From NCBI RefSeq assembly GCF_030817195.1, contig NZ_JAUSYZ010000001.1:5022001-5086000 (forward strand): a stretch of DNA of 64,000 nt, in the 5' to 3' direction. Positions 24,861-33,858 of the stretch are shown here, piece after piece. The stretch comes from Arthrobacter globiformis. GTDB lineage: Bacteria > Actinomycetota > Actinomycetes > Actinomycetales > Micrococcaceae. The position numbers and the translations under genes are program-made. Within the stretch, counting starts at the first letter, position 1. The number at the start of each line of letters is the position of its first letter. The notes under the pieces were generated by a model, which saw only the letters and a program-made list of their open reading frames with translations, made no database searches and was not told the origin of the DNA.

Positions 24861-26351
24861 ATGTCTGAACGCACCACCAGCATTTCCGTTCAACCCTCCA
24901 CAGAACGTGCTGAACCCGGCCAGAGCAGGGAACCGCACCTCGCCCGCGGACTTGGCAACCGCCACATTCAGCTTTTGGCTATCGGCGGCGCCATCGGCAC
25001 CGGCCTGTTCATGGGCTCCGGCAAGACCATCTCCCTTGCCGGCCCGTCCGTCATCTTCGTGTACATGATCATCGGCTTCATGCTGTTCTTCGTCATGCGG
25101 GCCATGGGCGAGATCCTGCTCTCCAACCTGAACTACAAGTCCTTCAGCGACTTCGCCGGCGACATCCTTGGCCCCTGGGCAGGCTTCTTCACCGGCTGGT
25201 CCTACTGGTTCTTCTGGGTGGTGACGGGCGTGGCCGACATCGTGGCCATCGCCGGCTACGTGGACAAGCTCGCTCCGGGCACGCCCCTGTGGATCCCGGC
25301 ACTGATCACGCCCGTGGTACTCATCCTGCTGAACCTCCCCACGGTCAAAGCCTTCGGCGAAGCGGAATTCTGGTTCGCCATCATCAAGGTGGTGGCTATC
25401 CTCGCCCTGATCGCCACCGGCGTCGTCATGATCGCCACCAACTTCACCTCGCCGAGCGGCGCGGTGGCCAACCTGGCGAACATGTGGAACGACGGCGGCA
25501 TGTTCCCGCACGGCATGTTCGGCTTCATCCTCGGTTTCCAGATCGCCATCTTCGCCTTCGCCGGCATCGAACTCGTGGGCACGGCGGCTGCCGAAACCAA
25601 GGACCCGGAAAAGAACCTCCCCCGGGCCATCAACTCGATCCCGATCCGCGTCCTGCTCTTCTACGTGGGCGCCCTGGTGGTCATCATGGCCGTCAACCCG
25701 TGGCGCAGCATCGATCCCGCCAGCAGCCCGTTCATCGGCATGTTCACCCTCGCCGGCCTGGGGGTCGCCGCCGTCGTAATCAACCTGGTGGTCCTGACCT
25801 CAGCCGCCTCCAGCGCCAACTCGGGCATCTACTCCACCTCGCGCATGGTCTATGGCCTCGCGCAGGACGGCAACGCCCCGAAGGCCTTCGGCAAGCTGAG
25901 CTCCCGCAAGGTTCCGCAGAACGCGCTCCTGTTCTCCTGCATCTTCCTGCTGGCAGGCCTGGTCCTGCTGTACGCGGGCGACTCCGTGATCGGCGCCTTC
26001 ACCATCGTCACCTCCGTGGCATCGGTGCTGACCATGTTCGTCTGGTCGATGATCCTCATCAGCTACATCGTGTTCCGCCGCCGCCGGCCCGAACTGCACG
26101 AGGCCTCCGCCTTCAAGATGCCGGGTTCGGCCTTCATGCCCTACGTGGTCCTGGCCTTCTTCGTGTTCATGCTCGTGGCGCTGGCCCAGGCCGAGGACAC
26201 CCGCCTCGCGCTGGTTGTCGCACCGGTGTGGTTCCTGCTGCTGGGCGCCGCCTGGTACTTCAACCGGCAGACGCCGCTGCAGCAGGCCCGGATCGAGGAA
26301 TGGAAGGCCGACGGCACCAGCGTCCCCGCCGCCACCGGCGCCACCCCCTAA
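24861..26351 (+). CDS. cycA: D-serine/D-alanine/glycine:H+ symporter
   Basis: Inner membrane permease of the amino acid/polyamine/organocation superfamily with 12 helices and 496 residues. Long blocks agree with E. coli CycA as remembered: NRHIQLLAIGGAIGTGLFMG, SLAGPSVIFVYMIIGFMLFF, GIELVGTAAAETKDPEK and VVLTSAASSANSGIYSTSR. It imports glycine, D-alanine and D-serine, and cycloserine. ATG 24861 is preferred over the TTG just before it because AAGGAAG lies at normal distance. A GC-rich terminator follows. Confidence 0.9.
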   Translation: MSERTTSISVQPSTERAEPGQSREPHLARGLGNRHIQLLAIGGAIGTGLFMGSGKTISLAGPSVIFVYMIIGFMLFFVMRAMGEILLSNLNYKSFSDFAGDILGPWAGFFTGWSYWFFWVVTGVADIVAIAGYVDKLAPGTPLWIPALITPVVLILLNLPTVKAFGEAEFWFAIIKVVAILALIATGVVMIATNFTSPSGAVANLANMWNDGGMFPHGMFGFILGFQIAIFAFAGIELVGTAAAETKDPEKNLPRAINSIPIRVLLFYVGALVVIMAVNPWRSIDPASSPFIGMFTLAGLGVAAVVINLVVLTSAASSANSGIYSTSRMVYGLAQDGNAPKAFGKLSSRKVPQNALLFSCIFLLAGLVLLYAGDSVIGAFTIVTSVASVLTMFVWSMILISYIVFRRRRPELHEASAFKMPGSAFMPYVVLAFFVFMLVALAQAEDTRLALVVAPVWFLLLGAAWYFNRQTPLQQARIEEWKADGTSVPAATGATP

Positions 26352-26364
26352 TTCCGCACGAAAG

Positions 26365-26410
26365 AAGCCGCGCGGCGGGGCACCGAGGTGTCCGGCCGCG
26401 CGGCTTTTCT
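26365..26410 (+). terminator. Rho-independent terminator of cycA
   Basis: Stem 26365-26375 (AAGCCGCGCGG) pairs with 26396-26406 and is followed by TTCT; the T-tract begins within the stem (CTTTTCT). Confidence 0.85.
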
Positions 26411-26470
26411 GTGCCCGGTTCTTTGCGCTGTTTCCTGTGCCAGCTCCAGGACCGATAGACGGTGAGGAAG

Positions 26471-26490
26471 GTGTCATGCGGAAATTACAC
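26471..26490. promoter_or_regulatory. Inverted repeat in nitrite reductase promoter region
   Basis: GTGTCAT-GCGGAA-ATTACAC matches its reverse complement at six of seven arm positions. It lies 97 bases upstream of the first gene of the nir operon. A nitrogen regulator is the obvious candidate, but the match to the GlnR consensus is poor. Confidence 0.35.
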
Positions 26491-26586
26491 AGGCCGCCGG
26501 GCGCTGTAACACGTGCGGCGAAGGATGGACTCATGCCGGGCTGACGGCAGCAGCCGCAGCATCCCTCCGCCGAAAGGATCCGAACC

Positions 26587-26934
26587 GTGATCTTGAAGAA
26601 CATCTTCCTTCAGGGCATCTTCCCGTTCGACGGTGCGGGGCTTGAGAAAGCCGTGCCCATCCACAGCCAGCTCTCCCATTTCGTCCCGGACGGCGTGATC
26701 AACCAGACCCTTTATTTCCGTGGCGGCAACTCCTCCGCGGAGCTGATCACTGTGGTGCTGATGCGGGACGGCGTGCCCATGCGGTACTTCCCGATTGCCG
26801 CCAAGGGCGACGTGCACGTCCCGCTCCGCGTTGTGGAGGACATCGACGGCGGCTCGCTGATCGAGCTGAGGCTCCTGGCGGACACTGGGGTCAGCGGATC
26901 CGTAGTGATCGACATGGGCATGGTGGAGCACTGA
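26587..26934 (+). CDS. Unrecognised small protein coupled to nirB
   Basis: 115 residues, probably cytoplasmic and all-beta. The chain is rich in alternating hydrophobic stretches (TLYFRGGNSSAELITVVLM, VHVPLRVVEDIDGGSLIELRLL) and has no cysteine, so it is not an electron carrier. It starts at GTG 26587 after GAAAGGA. The last base of its TGA is the first base of the nirB ATG (TGATG), so it is made in step with NirB. An assembly, cofactor or regulatory partner of nitrite reductase is inferred from coupling alone. Confidence 0.6.
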   Translation: MILKNIFLQGIFPFDGAGLEKAVPIHSQLSHFVPDGVINQTLYFRGGNSSAELITVVLMRDGVPMRYFPIAAKGDVHVPLRVVEDIDGGSLIELRLLADTGVSGSVVIDMGMVEH

Positions 26935-29447
26935 TGACCGCCCTCGCCAGCCGCTCCGGGCGGAGCACTCCGGGTGATACCCGGCGCCGGCTTGTGGTGA
27001 TCGGCAACGGCATGGCCGGCGCCCGCGCCGTCGAGGAAATCCTGGCCCGCGGAGGCGCTGTCCAGCATAGGATCACCATGTTCGGCGACGAGCCCTACGG
27101 CAACTACAACCGGATCATGCTCAGCCACGTCCTGTCCGGCGAGGAGGACGCCGGCGGCATTTTTCTGAATTCACTGGACTGGTACCGGGAGAACGACATC
27201 ACGCTGCACGCAGGGGTCCGGGTCGACAAGATCGACCGCTTCGCCAAGCTGGTGTTCTCCGACGACGGCCGGGCTACTCCGTACGACGTCCTCATCATCG
27301 CCACCGGAAGCCGCTCGTTCATGCCGCCGGTCGAGGGCCTGTACACACCGGGCGGACGGCTGCTGCCCGGGGTGTTTGCCTTCCGGACCATCGATGACAC
27401 CCGCGGCATGGTGTCCTACGCCCAGCAGGACCACCGCCGCCGCGCCGTCGTGATCGGGGGCGGACTGCTGGGGCTGGAAGCCGCACGGGGGCTGCAAAGC
27501 CATGGCGTCGACGTCGACGTCGTCCATTCCGGCCGGCACCTGATGAACGCCCAGATGGGGCCCGACGGCGGAGCGGTCCTGCGCCGCAGCGTCGAGGCAC
27601 TGGGCATCCGGGTCCATACGAGCAGCCGGACCACCGCCATCCTGGGCGGCGACAGGGTGCGCGGCGTCCAGCTGCGGGACGCGCCGGACATCGAATGCGA
27701 CATGGTGGTGGTGGCCGCGGGAATCCGCCCCAACGTGGAGGTGGCGGTGACCAGCGGTCTGCCGGTGGAGCGGGCCATCCTGGTGGACGACCACATGCGC
27801 GTCCCGGATGAGGACGAGATCTACGCCGTCGGTGAATGCGTCCAGCACCGCGGCGAGGTGTATGGCCTGGTGGCGCCGCTGTGGGAGCAGGCCGCCGTGC
27901 TGGCCGACCACGTCACCGGGGCCAACCCGAAAGCAACCTACCTGGGCTCGCGCACCGCCACAAAACTCAAGGTGGCCGGCGTCGACGTCGCATCCATGGG
28001 GCTGCAAGCCCCGGAACGGGACACCGACGAGCACGTGGTGTTCTCCGAGCCCAGCCGGGGCGTGTTCAAGTCCATCGTGATCCGCGACAGCAAGATCGTG
28101 GGCGCAACGCTGCTCGGGGACAGCCGAAAGGTCGCCTACCTGACGCAGGCGTTCGACCGCGGGCTGCCGCTGCCCGAGGAACGGGTCTCGCTGCTGTTCG
28201 ATCTCGGCGGCCCGGATGAGGAAGCGGGCGTGGCCGAGCTCGACGGCGACGCCCAGGTCTGCAACTGCAACGGCGTCAGCAAGCAGGCGATCGCGGACAC
28301 CGTGAGGGGCGGCTGCACCACGCTGTCCGGCGTCATGGACGCCACCCGGGCCGGCAAGGGCTGTGGCTCCTGCAAGCTGCTGGTCCGGCAGGTGGTGGAG
28401 TGGGCCGCTGACGGCGCCGTCGAGGAGGACCCGGCGGCTGCCTACTATGTTCCCGGCGTGCCACTGGATAAGGCCGCGCTGATGGCGGCGATCCGGGAGC
28501 AGGGGCTGCGGTCGGTGTCTGCCGTGTTCGCGGCGCTGGCTCCGGGCGGCGCCGAGGACTCGAAGTCGAAGATGGGCCTGGCGTCCCTGCTGAAGATGAT
28601 GTGGGCCGGTGAGTACATCGACGAACGCGATGCGCGGTTCGTCAACGACCGCGTCCACGCCAACATCCAGCGCGACGGCACCTTCTCGGTGGTGCCGCAG
28701 ATGAAGGGCGGGGTGACCTCCCCGGAGCAGCTCCGCCGGATCGCCGACGTCGCGGACAAGTACAACATCCCCATGGTGAAGCTGACCGGCGGTCAGCGGA
28801 TCGATCTGCTGGGTGTTCCCAAGGAGGACCTGCCGAAGGTCTGGGCGGACCTGGACATGCCGTCGGGCTACGCGTACGGCAAGAGCTTCCGGACCGTCAA
28901 GACCTGCGTGGGGCAGGAGTTCTGCCGCTTCGGCACGGGTGACTCGACGAAGCTGGGCATCGAGATCGAGTCGCGGTTCCAGGGCATCGAGTCACCGGCG
29001 AAGCTGAAGCTCGCGGTGTCCGGCTGCCCGCGGAACTGCGCCGAATCGCTGGTCAAGGACGTGGGCGTGGTGGCGGTCGACGGCGGACGCTGGGAAATCT
29101 ACGTCGGCGGCGCGGCGGGCGCCCACATCCGGAAGGGGGACCTGCTGGCGACCGTGGACGATCCCGAGACGGTGAAGCTGCTGGCCGGGCGGTTCATGCA
29201 GTACTACCGCGAGCGCGCCAACTGGCTCGAACGCACGTATTCCTTCGTCCCGCGGGTGGGGATCGAGCACCTGCGGGCGGTGATTGTCGACGACGCGGAA
29301 GGCCTGGGCGCGCAGCTGGACGCCGCCATGCAGGAGTCGGTGGATGCCTATGTTGACCCGTGGGCCGAGCGCAACGACCCCTTCACCCCTGGCCAGTTCC
29401 GCACCTCGCTCCCGCTCGAGGTGCTCCCCCAGGTGCCGGTCCGATGA
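26934..29447 (+). CDS. nirB: Assimilatory nitrite reductase large subunit
   Basis: Reduces nitrite to ammonium with NAD(P)H electrons via FAD, [2Fe-2S], [4Fe-4S] and siroheme. 837 residues: FAD site VVIGNGMAGARAVEE (about 20-35), NAD site VIGGGLLGLEAARG, the BFD-type [2Fe-2S] domain with CNC and CGSC cysteines (about 440-480), and siroheme/[4Fe-4S] ligands CVGQEFC (about 657-663) and CPRNC (about 697-701). Start coupled to the upstream small gene (TGATG), end coupled to nirD (ATGA). All cofactor ligands are present. Confidence 0.96.
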   Translation: MTALASRSGRSTPGDTRRRLVVIGNGMAGARAVEEILARGGAVQHRITMFGDEPYGNYNRIMLSHVLSGEEDAGGIFLNSLDWYRENDITLHAGVRVDKIDRFAKLVFSDDGRATPYDVLIIATGSRSFMPPVEGLYTPGGRLLPGVFAFRTIDDTRGMVSYAQQDHRRRAVVIGGGLLGLEAARGLQSHGVDVDVVHSGRHLMNAQMGPDGGAVLRRSVEALGIRVHTSSRTTAILGGDRVRGVQLRDAPDIECDMVVVAAGIRPNVEVAVTSGLPVERAILVDDHMRVPDEDEIYAVGECVQHRGEVYGLVAPLWEQAAVLADHVTGANPKATYLGSRTATKLKVAGVDVASMGLQAPERDTDEHVVFSEPSRGVFKSIVIRDSKIVGATLLGDSRKVAYLTQAFDRGLPLPEERVSLLFDLGGPDEEAGVAELDGDAQVCNCNGVSKQAIADTVRGGCTTLSGVMDATRAGKGCGSCKLLVRQVVEWAADGAVEEDPAAAYYVPGVPLDKAALMAAIREQGLRSVSAVFAALAPGGAEDSKSKMGLASLLKMMWAGEYIDERDARFVNDRVHANIQRDGTFSVVPQMKGGVTSPEQLRRIADVADKYNIPMVKLTGGQRIDLLGVPKEDLPKVWADLDMPSGYAYGKSFRTVKTCVGQEFCRFGTGDSTKLGIEIESRFQGIESPAKLKLAVSGCPRNCAESLVKDVGVVAVDGGRWEIYVGGAAGAHIRKGDLLATVDDPETVKLLAGRFMQYYRERANWLERTYSFVPRVGIEHLRAVIVDDAEGLGAQLDAAMQESVDAYVDPWAERNDPFTPGQFRTSLPLEVLPQVPVR

Positions 29448-29785
29448 GCGCCGAACTTTTCAACGACCGGCAGGCCGGCGGGCTACACATCCTTGGCCCG
29501 GTGGACCAGATCCCGGTGGGCGAGGGGCGCGCGTACGGCGTGGCCGGGGAACAGGTCGCAGTGTTCCGCCTGCGGGACGGTTCACTCCGCGCGGTGTCCG
29601 CGGTCTGCCCGCACAAGGGCGGCCCCATCGCCGACGGCACCATCGACCGGACCGTGGTGATGTGTCCGCTGCACCAGCACGCGTTTGAGCTGGAAACAGG
29701 CTGCTCCACCACAGGCGCCGGCCCGCTGCGCAGTTATCCGGTGTTCGCGGACGAATCGCAAAACATCATCGTGCGGCTCCCCTGA
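29444..29785 (+). CDS. nirD: Nitrite reductase small subunit (Rieske)
   Basis: 113-residue Rieske-fold partner of NirB. The ferredoxin motifs CPHKGG and CPLHQHAF have the Cys-x-His plus Cys-x2-His ligands, so a [2Fe-2S] cluster can form; in some NirD proteins these residues are lost. ATG 29444 overlaps the nirB stop as ATGA. Required for full reductase activity in known systems. A short inverted repeat follows the stop. Confidence 0.94.
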   Translation: MSAELFNDRQAGGLHILGPVDQIPVGEGRAYGVAGEQVAVFRLRDGSLRAVSAVCPHKGGPIADGTIDRTVVMCPLHQHAFELETGCSTTGAGPLRSYPVFADESQNIIVRLP

Positions 29786-29794
29786 CACTCTCCC

Positions 29795-29811
29795 CAACTG
29801 ACTCGCAGTTG
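29795..29811. repeat. Inverted repeat CAACTG-N5-CAGTTG after nirD
   Basis: Perfect 6-bp arms with a 5-base spacer, preceded by CCC and followed by A. The same frame, CCCAACTG-N5-CAG[CT]TGA, recurs at 36437-36453, so it may be a dispersed element or a weak terminator. Confidence 0.4.
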
Positions 29812-29833
29812 ATTCTGTGGCAGGGTAATCCCC

Positions 29834-30553
29834 ATGGACCACGAGGGGCACGACGGCGCCGCGCGCCATTGGGATGAGATGTACCGGAGCCGGCCACGCG
29901 TGTGGAGCGGCCGGCCCAACCCGCAGCTGGTGGCAGAAGCAGCCGCGCTGGAGCCCGGCACTGCCCTGGACCTGGGCTGCGGGGAGGGTGCCGATGCCCT
30001 GTGGCTCGCCGAGCAGGGCTGGACGGTGACCGCGGTGGACGTTTCCGCCGTCGCACTGGAACGGGCTGAACAGCATGCCGCGGGCTCAGCGGCCGGGAAC
30101 CGCATCACGTGGCTGCAGCGCGACCTTGACGCGTGGGCGCCGGCGGAGCAGTTCGATCTTGTGTCCGCCCAGTTCCTGCACTCCACCGAGGCTCCGTGGC
30201 AGCGGCCGCACCGCGTGGCTGCCGATGCTGTGCGCCCGGGCGGGACGCTGCTGATTGTCGGTCACCATCCCGAGGGCCTGCCGCCGTGGCGGAGCCAGTC
30301 GGACGAGGACAGCCGCCCGGAGGAGAGCCCCGCCGGGGAGCACAGCCACTCGCACGGGGGCGACGCCCACGCGACTTCCGGGATGTTCTTCACGGCGGAG
30401 CAGGCCGCGGCCGAGCTCGGGATTGCGCCGCCGGAGTGGCGCGTGGATGTTGCCGCCAGCCGGGAGCGCGAGGCCATGGGCCCGGACGGGCAGTCGGCCG
30501 TGCTCGCGGACGCCGTCCTGCGCGCCACCCGCCTGCAGCCGCCACCCGCCTAG
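29834..30553 (+). CDS. Class I SAM-dependent methyltransferase
   Basis: 239 residues. Motif I ALDLGCGEGADALWLAEQG binds S-adenosylmethionine; VTAVDVSAVALERAEQHA and the DLDAWAPAEQFDLVSAQFL strand complete the Rossmann core. A His-rich stretch (EHSHSHGGDAHA, about 175-187) lies before the last helices and may bind metal or be a flexible loop. The family includes tellurite-resistance-type and thiol methyltransferases; the substrate cannot be inferred. Not clearly linked to nirD, 48 bases upstream. Confidence 0.82.
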   Translation: MDHEGHDGAARHWDEMYRSRPRVWSGRPNPQLVAEAAALEPGTALDLGCGEGADALWLAEQGWTVTAVDVSAVALERAEQHAAGSAAGNRITWLQRDLDAWAPAEQFDLVSAQFLHSTEAPWQRPHRVAADAVRPGGTLLIVGHHPEGLPPWRSQSDEDSRPEESPAGEHSHSHGGDAHATSGMFFTAEQAAAELGIAPPEWRVDVAASREREAMGPDGQSAVLADAVLRATRLQPPPA

Positions 30554-30557
30554 TCCT

Positions 30558-30620
30558 GAGTTTTTGTACAGATATCGTCCTCTAAACGCCCTTTAGCCCG
30601 CGACATCTGTACAAAAACTC
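30558..30620. terminator. 63-base nested stem-loop after methyltransferase gene
   Basis: 16-base arms (30558-30573 and 30605-30620) pair perfectly; inside the 31-base loop CTAAA and TTTAG form a second small hairpin. The stem contains TTTTTGTACA and ends a few bases after the upstream stop. Likely a terminator or transcript-stabilising structure. Confidence 0.6.
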
Positions 30621-30663
30621 GCCGGCAGGAGAAGCAGGGACGCCTATCGAGAGGAGCACACGG

Positions 30664-31260
30664 ATGGCCAGATTGGTCGCCGAGATGACAATGTCCCTGG
30701 ACGGCTTCATCGCCCTCCCCGACGACTCCGTCAACGGGCTCTTCGACTGGTACAACAACGGCCCGGTGGAGGTCCGCACGGCCAGGCAGGACATGACCTG
30801 GCACGTGACCGAAGCCAGCGCCATGCACCTGCGGCGCACCATGTCCACGGCAGGCGCCATGCTGGTGGGCCGCAGGATCTTCGACCTGACGGACGGCTGG
30901 GGCGGCCGGCATCCCATCGACTGCCCCATCGTTGTGCTCAGCCATTCCGTCCCGGACGGCTGGCCCCGCGACGAAATCCCCTACACGTTCGTCACCACCG
31001 GGTTCGCGGATGCAGTGAGGGCCGCCACCGCGCTGGCCGGGGACAAGGACGTGTCCCTGGCCGGGCCGGACATCATCCGGCAGGCGATCGACGCCGGACT
31101 GGTGGAGGAGATCCGGGTGAACCTGGCGCCGTGGATCCTTGGCCAGGGCATCCGGTTCTTTGACAACCTCGCGGCGGCCCCGGTGAAGCTGGAGCAGACA
31201 GCGGTGATCCAGGGCGACGCCGTGACCCACCTGTACTACAAGGTCCTCCCCCGCATCTGA
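30664..31260 (+). CDS. Dihydrofolate reductase/RibD-C-like protein
   Basis: 198 residues with the RibD C-terminal/DHFR fold: MARLVAEMTMSLDGFIA at the N terminus, AGAMLVGRRIFDL, and the nucleotide-binding end ISLAGPDIIRQAI-type helix (here VSLAGPDIIRQAIDAG) with GQGIRFF. Such stand-alone proteins are common in actinobacteria, bind NADPH and have mostly unknown substrates; they are not the essential folate enzyme. A GAGAGG ribosome site precedes the ATG. It converges on the MFS gene with a 12-base gap. Confidence 0.82.
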   Translation: MARLVAEMTMSLDGFIALPDDSVNGLFDWYNNGPVEVRTARQDMTWHVTEASAMHLRRTMSTAGAMLVGRRIFDLTDGWGGRHPIDCPIVVLSHSVPDGWPRDEIPYTFVTTGFADAVRAATALAGDKDVSLAGPDIIRQAIDAGLVEEIRVNLAPWILGQGIRFFDNLAAAPVKLEQTAVIQGDAVTHLYYKVLPRI

Positions 31261-31272
31261 TTTCCATTGGAG

Positions 31273-32682
31273 TTAGCGGGCGACGCGGGGCGCTATGGCG
31301 ACCGCGGCTGCGGCGATCACCGCGGTCAGCACGAAGACGCCGGCGAACGAGGCCGCCGTCGTCGTAAACGCCGTGAACACGATCCCCGTGGCGGCAAGCG
31401 AGAGCGCGCCGCCGAGCGAGTCGGAAATGGACATCGCGGAGCTGTTGAAGCCCTCGGTGTCGGGCGTGGAAAGAGCCAGCGTCATCACGCTCAGCCGCGG
31501 ATACATGAGTCCCATGCCGCCGCCGGCAAGGACCCAGCCGGCAATCGCGACGGCGGCCGGCCAGCCAAGCGCGGTGGTCACCAGGGCCAGGGCGATCGCC
31601 AGCAGCACCATCACCGAGCCGATCAGCACGGCAACCGGGCTGCCAAGCCGCCCGCCCAGACGGCTCTGGACGCCCGACGCCGCCGCCCAGGCGAGGGCTC
31701 CGCCGGTCAGCGTGAGGCCGGCGAAGGTAGGCGAGAAGGCGTACCGTTCCACAAGCAGGTACGGCAGGTAGACCTCGGCGCCAAAGAAACCGGCCGCAAC
31801 CAGCCCGCGGATGAGGATTACGCTGGGCAGGCCCCGCCGGGCGGTGAGGGTCCCGCGCGGCACCAGCGGCCGGACGGCCAGCAGCGCAATGACGACGGCG
31901 GCCCCGGCCAGGAGCGGTCCGGCCACCGGAAGCCCGGAGGACAGATTCAGGCCCAGGACCGCCAGCGCGGCCAAGGCCGCCCAGGCCAGCCGTCCCGGCG
32001 CCCAGGGCACCAGGGAACCGGCCGGATCTGATGCGCTTCCGCCGCCGGAGCCGCCCGCGGGACCGTTCCCGTTGGCGTTGCCGGACCGGACGCCGCGCAA
32101 GGCGGGAAACAGCATCGCCAGGGCGGGGAGTACCAGCACGACGACGCCGAGGAACACCCAGTGCCAGCTCGCCAGCTGGGCCACAAGGCCGGCGGCGAAC
32201 GGCCCGACGAGGGACGGGATCACCCACGCGGCGGAGAAGGCGGCGAAGATCTTGGGGTGCAGGACGGCCGGATAGACCCGTGCCACCACCACGTACAGGG
32301 CCACCGTCATGGCGCCGCCGCCCAGCCCCTGCACCAGCCGGCCGGCCACCACCGCCCACATGGTGCTGGCGGTTCCGGCCACCAGCAGGCCCAGCGCAAA
32401 GACCGCCACGGAGGCGAGCAGCGGCCCGACGGGTCCGCGCCGGTCGGACCAGTTGCCGGCGCCCACCATGCCGATCACGCCGGTGGCCAGCGGGCCGGCG
32501 AAGGCGAGCGCGTACAGGCTGGCCCCGCCGAGCTCGCGGCTTACGACAGGCATGACGGTGGTGACGGCGAGGGATTCGAACGCGGCGAGGAACACCAGGG
32601 CACAGGCACCCACGGTCACCAGCAGGTAGGGCCGCTGGAGGATTCCGGCACCGGGCGGGGCGGACACGGCTGATTCGCGCAC
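31273..32682 (-). CDS. MFS efflux transporter (EmrB/QacA-like)
   Basis: 469 residues and about 14 helices, typical of DHA2-type drug:H+ antiporters. Helix 1 ends with AFESLAVTTVMPVVSREL (motif D region), motif A is GNWSDRRGPVGPLLAS, and VAGRLVQGLGGGAMTVALYVVV matches motif B. A Gly/Asn-rich cytoplasmic loop (about 200-225) lies after helix 6. GTG start two bases after the stop of the Lrp-type regulator gene on the same strand, so co-transcribed. Substrate unknown. Confidence 0.85.
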   Translation of the reverse strand: MRESAVSAPPGAGILQRPYLLVTVGACALVFLAAFESLAVTTVMPVVSRELGGASLYALAFAGPLATGVIGMVGAGNWSDRRGPVGPLLASVAVFALGLLVAGTASTMWAVVAGRLVQGLGGGAMTVALYVVVARVYPAVLHPKIFAAFSAAWVIPSLVGPFAAGLVAQLASWHWVFLGVVVLVLPALAMLFPALRGVRSGNANGNGPAGGSGGGSASDPAGSLVPWAPGRLAWAALAALAVLGLNLSSGLPVAGPLLAGAAVVIALLAVRPLVPRGTLTARRGLPSVILIRGLVAAGFFGAEVYLPYLLVERYAFSPTFAGLTLTGGALAWAAASGVQSRLGGRLGSPVAVLIGSVMVLLAIALALVTTALGWPAAVAIAGWVLAGGGMGLMYPRLSVMTLALSTPDTEGFNSSAMSISDSLGGALSLAATGIVFTAFTTTAASFAGVFVLTAVIAAAAVAIAPRVAR

Positions 32683-32684
32683 GG

Positions 32685-33758
32685 TCAGTCCACCAGCTCT
32701 GGGGCGCCGGTGGTCACCGCGACGACGTCGCCGCTGGCCGTCGAATCCGGGTTGAGCATCCAGCCCACGCGCTTGACCGTCCTCAGCATGACGACGCTCT
32801 CCACGAGTTCGATGCCCGGGATGCGCTGCTGGAGGGCCAGTTCAGCGTTCATGACGTCGGCGAGCGACTGCAGCCACATGATGATGACGAAGTTGGTGCG
32901 CCCGGTGGTGGAGGCGCTCAGCCGGACGTTCCGGAAGCTGCGGAGCTCCTCGGCCGCCGCTTCATGCTGGCCCGGCGGGACGTTGGCGAACCAGTGGCAG
33001 GTCACCGGGAAGCCCGAATACTTCTGCGCAATCTCGCATCGGAAGGACAGCACCCCGCTGGCGAGCACCCTGTTCAGCTGGCGCTGCACGGTGGCCGGAT
33101 GCCGGTCCAGTGCCCTGGCGATTTCTGCCGCCGTCGCCCGGCCGTCCTTCGACAGGAACGGCAGGATGGCCAGATGGCTGGCCGGCAGGGGTTCCCCCAC
33201 CGCCGCGGAGGGCGCAGATCCCGCGGCCTCGGGACCGGCGAGGGCCCTGAGCGCCTGGAGCTGGCCGCGGTTGAGGACGTTGATGCGCCAGGCGTAGGCG
33301 CCGGTGTGCAGCCGCGTGGCCAGTGCGGTCTGGTATTTGACCAGTCCCTCAATGGCGTGCAGCCTCGACGCCACGGCCGTGAAGTGCTGCAGGGAGCCGG
33401 TGATGACCGTCAGCATCAGGTCCCGGTTGCTCGCCGCCTCCTCCACGGTGACGATCTCGGGCACCGCCGCCAGTGCCCGGGTGACCTCCGCCCGGCGGTG
33501 CAGCTCGCACTCGACGTCAACGAAGGCGAGGCACATCTTCTGCGGATCCCCCATCGGATGCGCCGTGACCCAGGCGGCGCCGGCGGCGGTCAGCCGCTCC
33601 CACCGCGCGGCCAGGGTGGTGGCGTGCACACCCAGGACCTCGGCGGCGTCAGCCCAGCTCAGCCGCGGCGCGATCTGCAGGGCGTTGATCAGCGCGAGGT
33701 CTTCCTCGGTGACGTCCAGCGGTCTCCCCTCCCGTAGGGTTCTGCACGAATCCTGCAT
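32685..33758 (-). CDS. Lrp/AsnC-type regulator with two modules
   Basis: 357 residues, about twice the usual length. Module one: winged helix with LINALQIAPRLSWADAAEVLGVHATTLAARWERL, then a RAM-like domain. Module two: HLAILPFLSKDGRATAAEIARALDRHPATVQRQLNRV, then a second RAM-like domain ending in VVMLRTVKRVGWML. ATG 33758 is chosen because the longer frame upstream is Arg/Ser-rich and crosses the divergent promoter. It probably senses an amino acid or related ligand and controls the efflux MFS downstream and the divergent amidohydrolase-symporter pair. Confidence 0.82.
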   Translation of the reverse strand: MQDSCRTLREGRPLDVTEEDLALINALQIAPRLSWADAAEVLGVHATTLAARWERLTAAGAAWVTAHPMGDPQKMCLAFVDVECELHRRAEVTRALAAVPEIVTVEEAASNRDLMLTVITGSLQHFTAVASRLHAIEGLVKYQTALATRLHTGAYAWRINVLNRGQLQALRALAGPEAAGSAPSAAVGEPLPASHLAILPFLSKDGRATAAEIARALDRHPATVQRQLNRVLASGVLSFRCEIAQKYSGFPVTCHWFANVPPGQHEAAAEELRSFRNVRLSASTTGRTNFVIIMWLQSLADVMNAELALQQRIPGIELVESVVMLRTVKRVGWMLNPDSTASGDVVAVTTGAPELVD

Positions 33759-33858
33759 ATAGGCCCGGGCTTTTGCATTTTTCCAGCACTTCAGCCGAAT
33801 GTGAACCAGGCCACTCCAGAATAGACCCACAGCACCGGACCACCAACGAGGAGAACAC

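Noticed and set aside
26500..26530. GTAAC-N6 string as a GlnR box before the nir operon
   Set aside because: Only one half-site fits; the second half does not match the GAAAC consensus.
32565..32585. TTCGAATCCC string resembling a tRNA T-loop
   Set aside because: It encodes conserved residues of the MFS transporter and no cloverleaf surrounds it.
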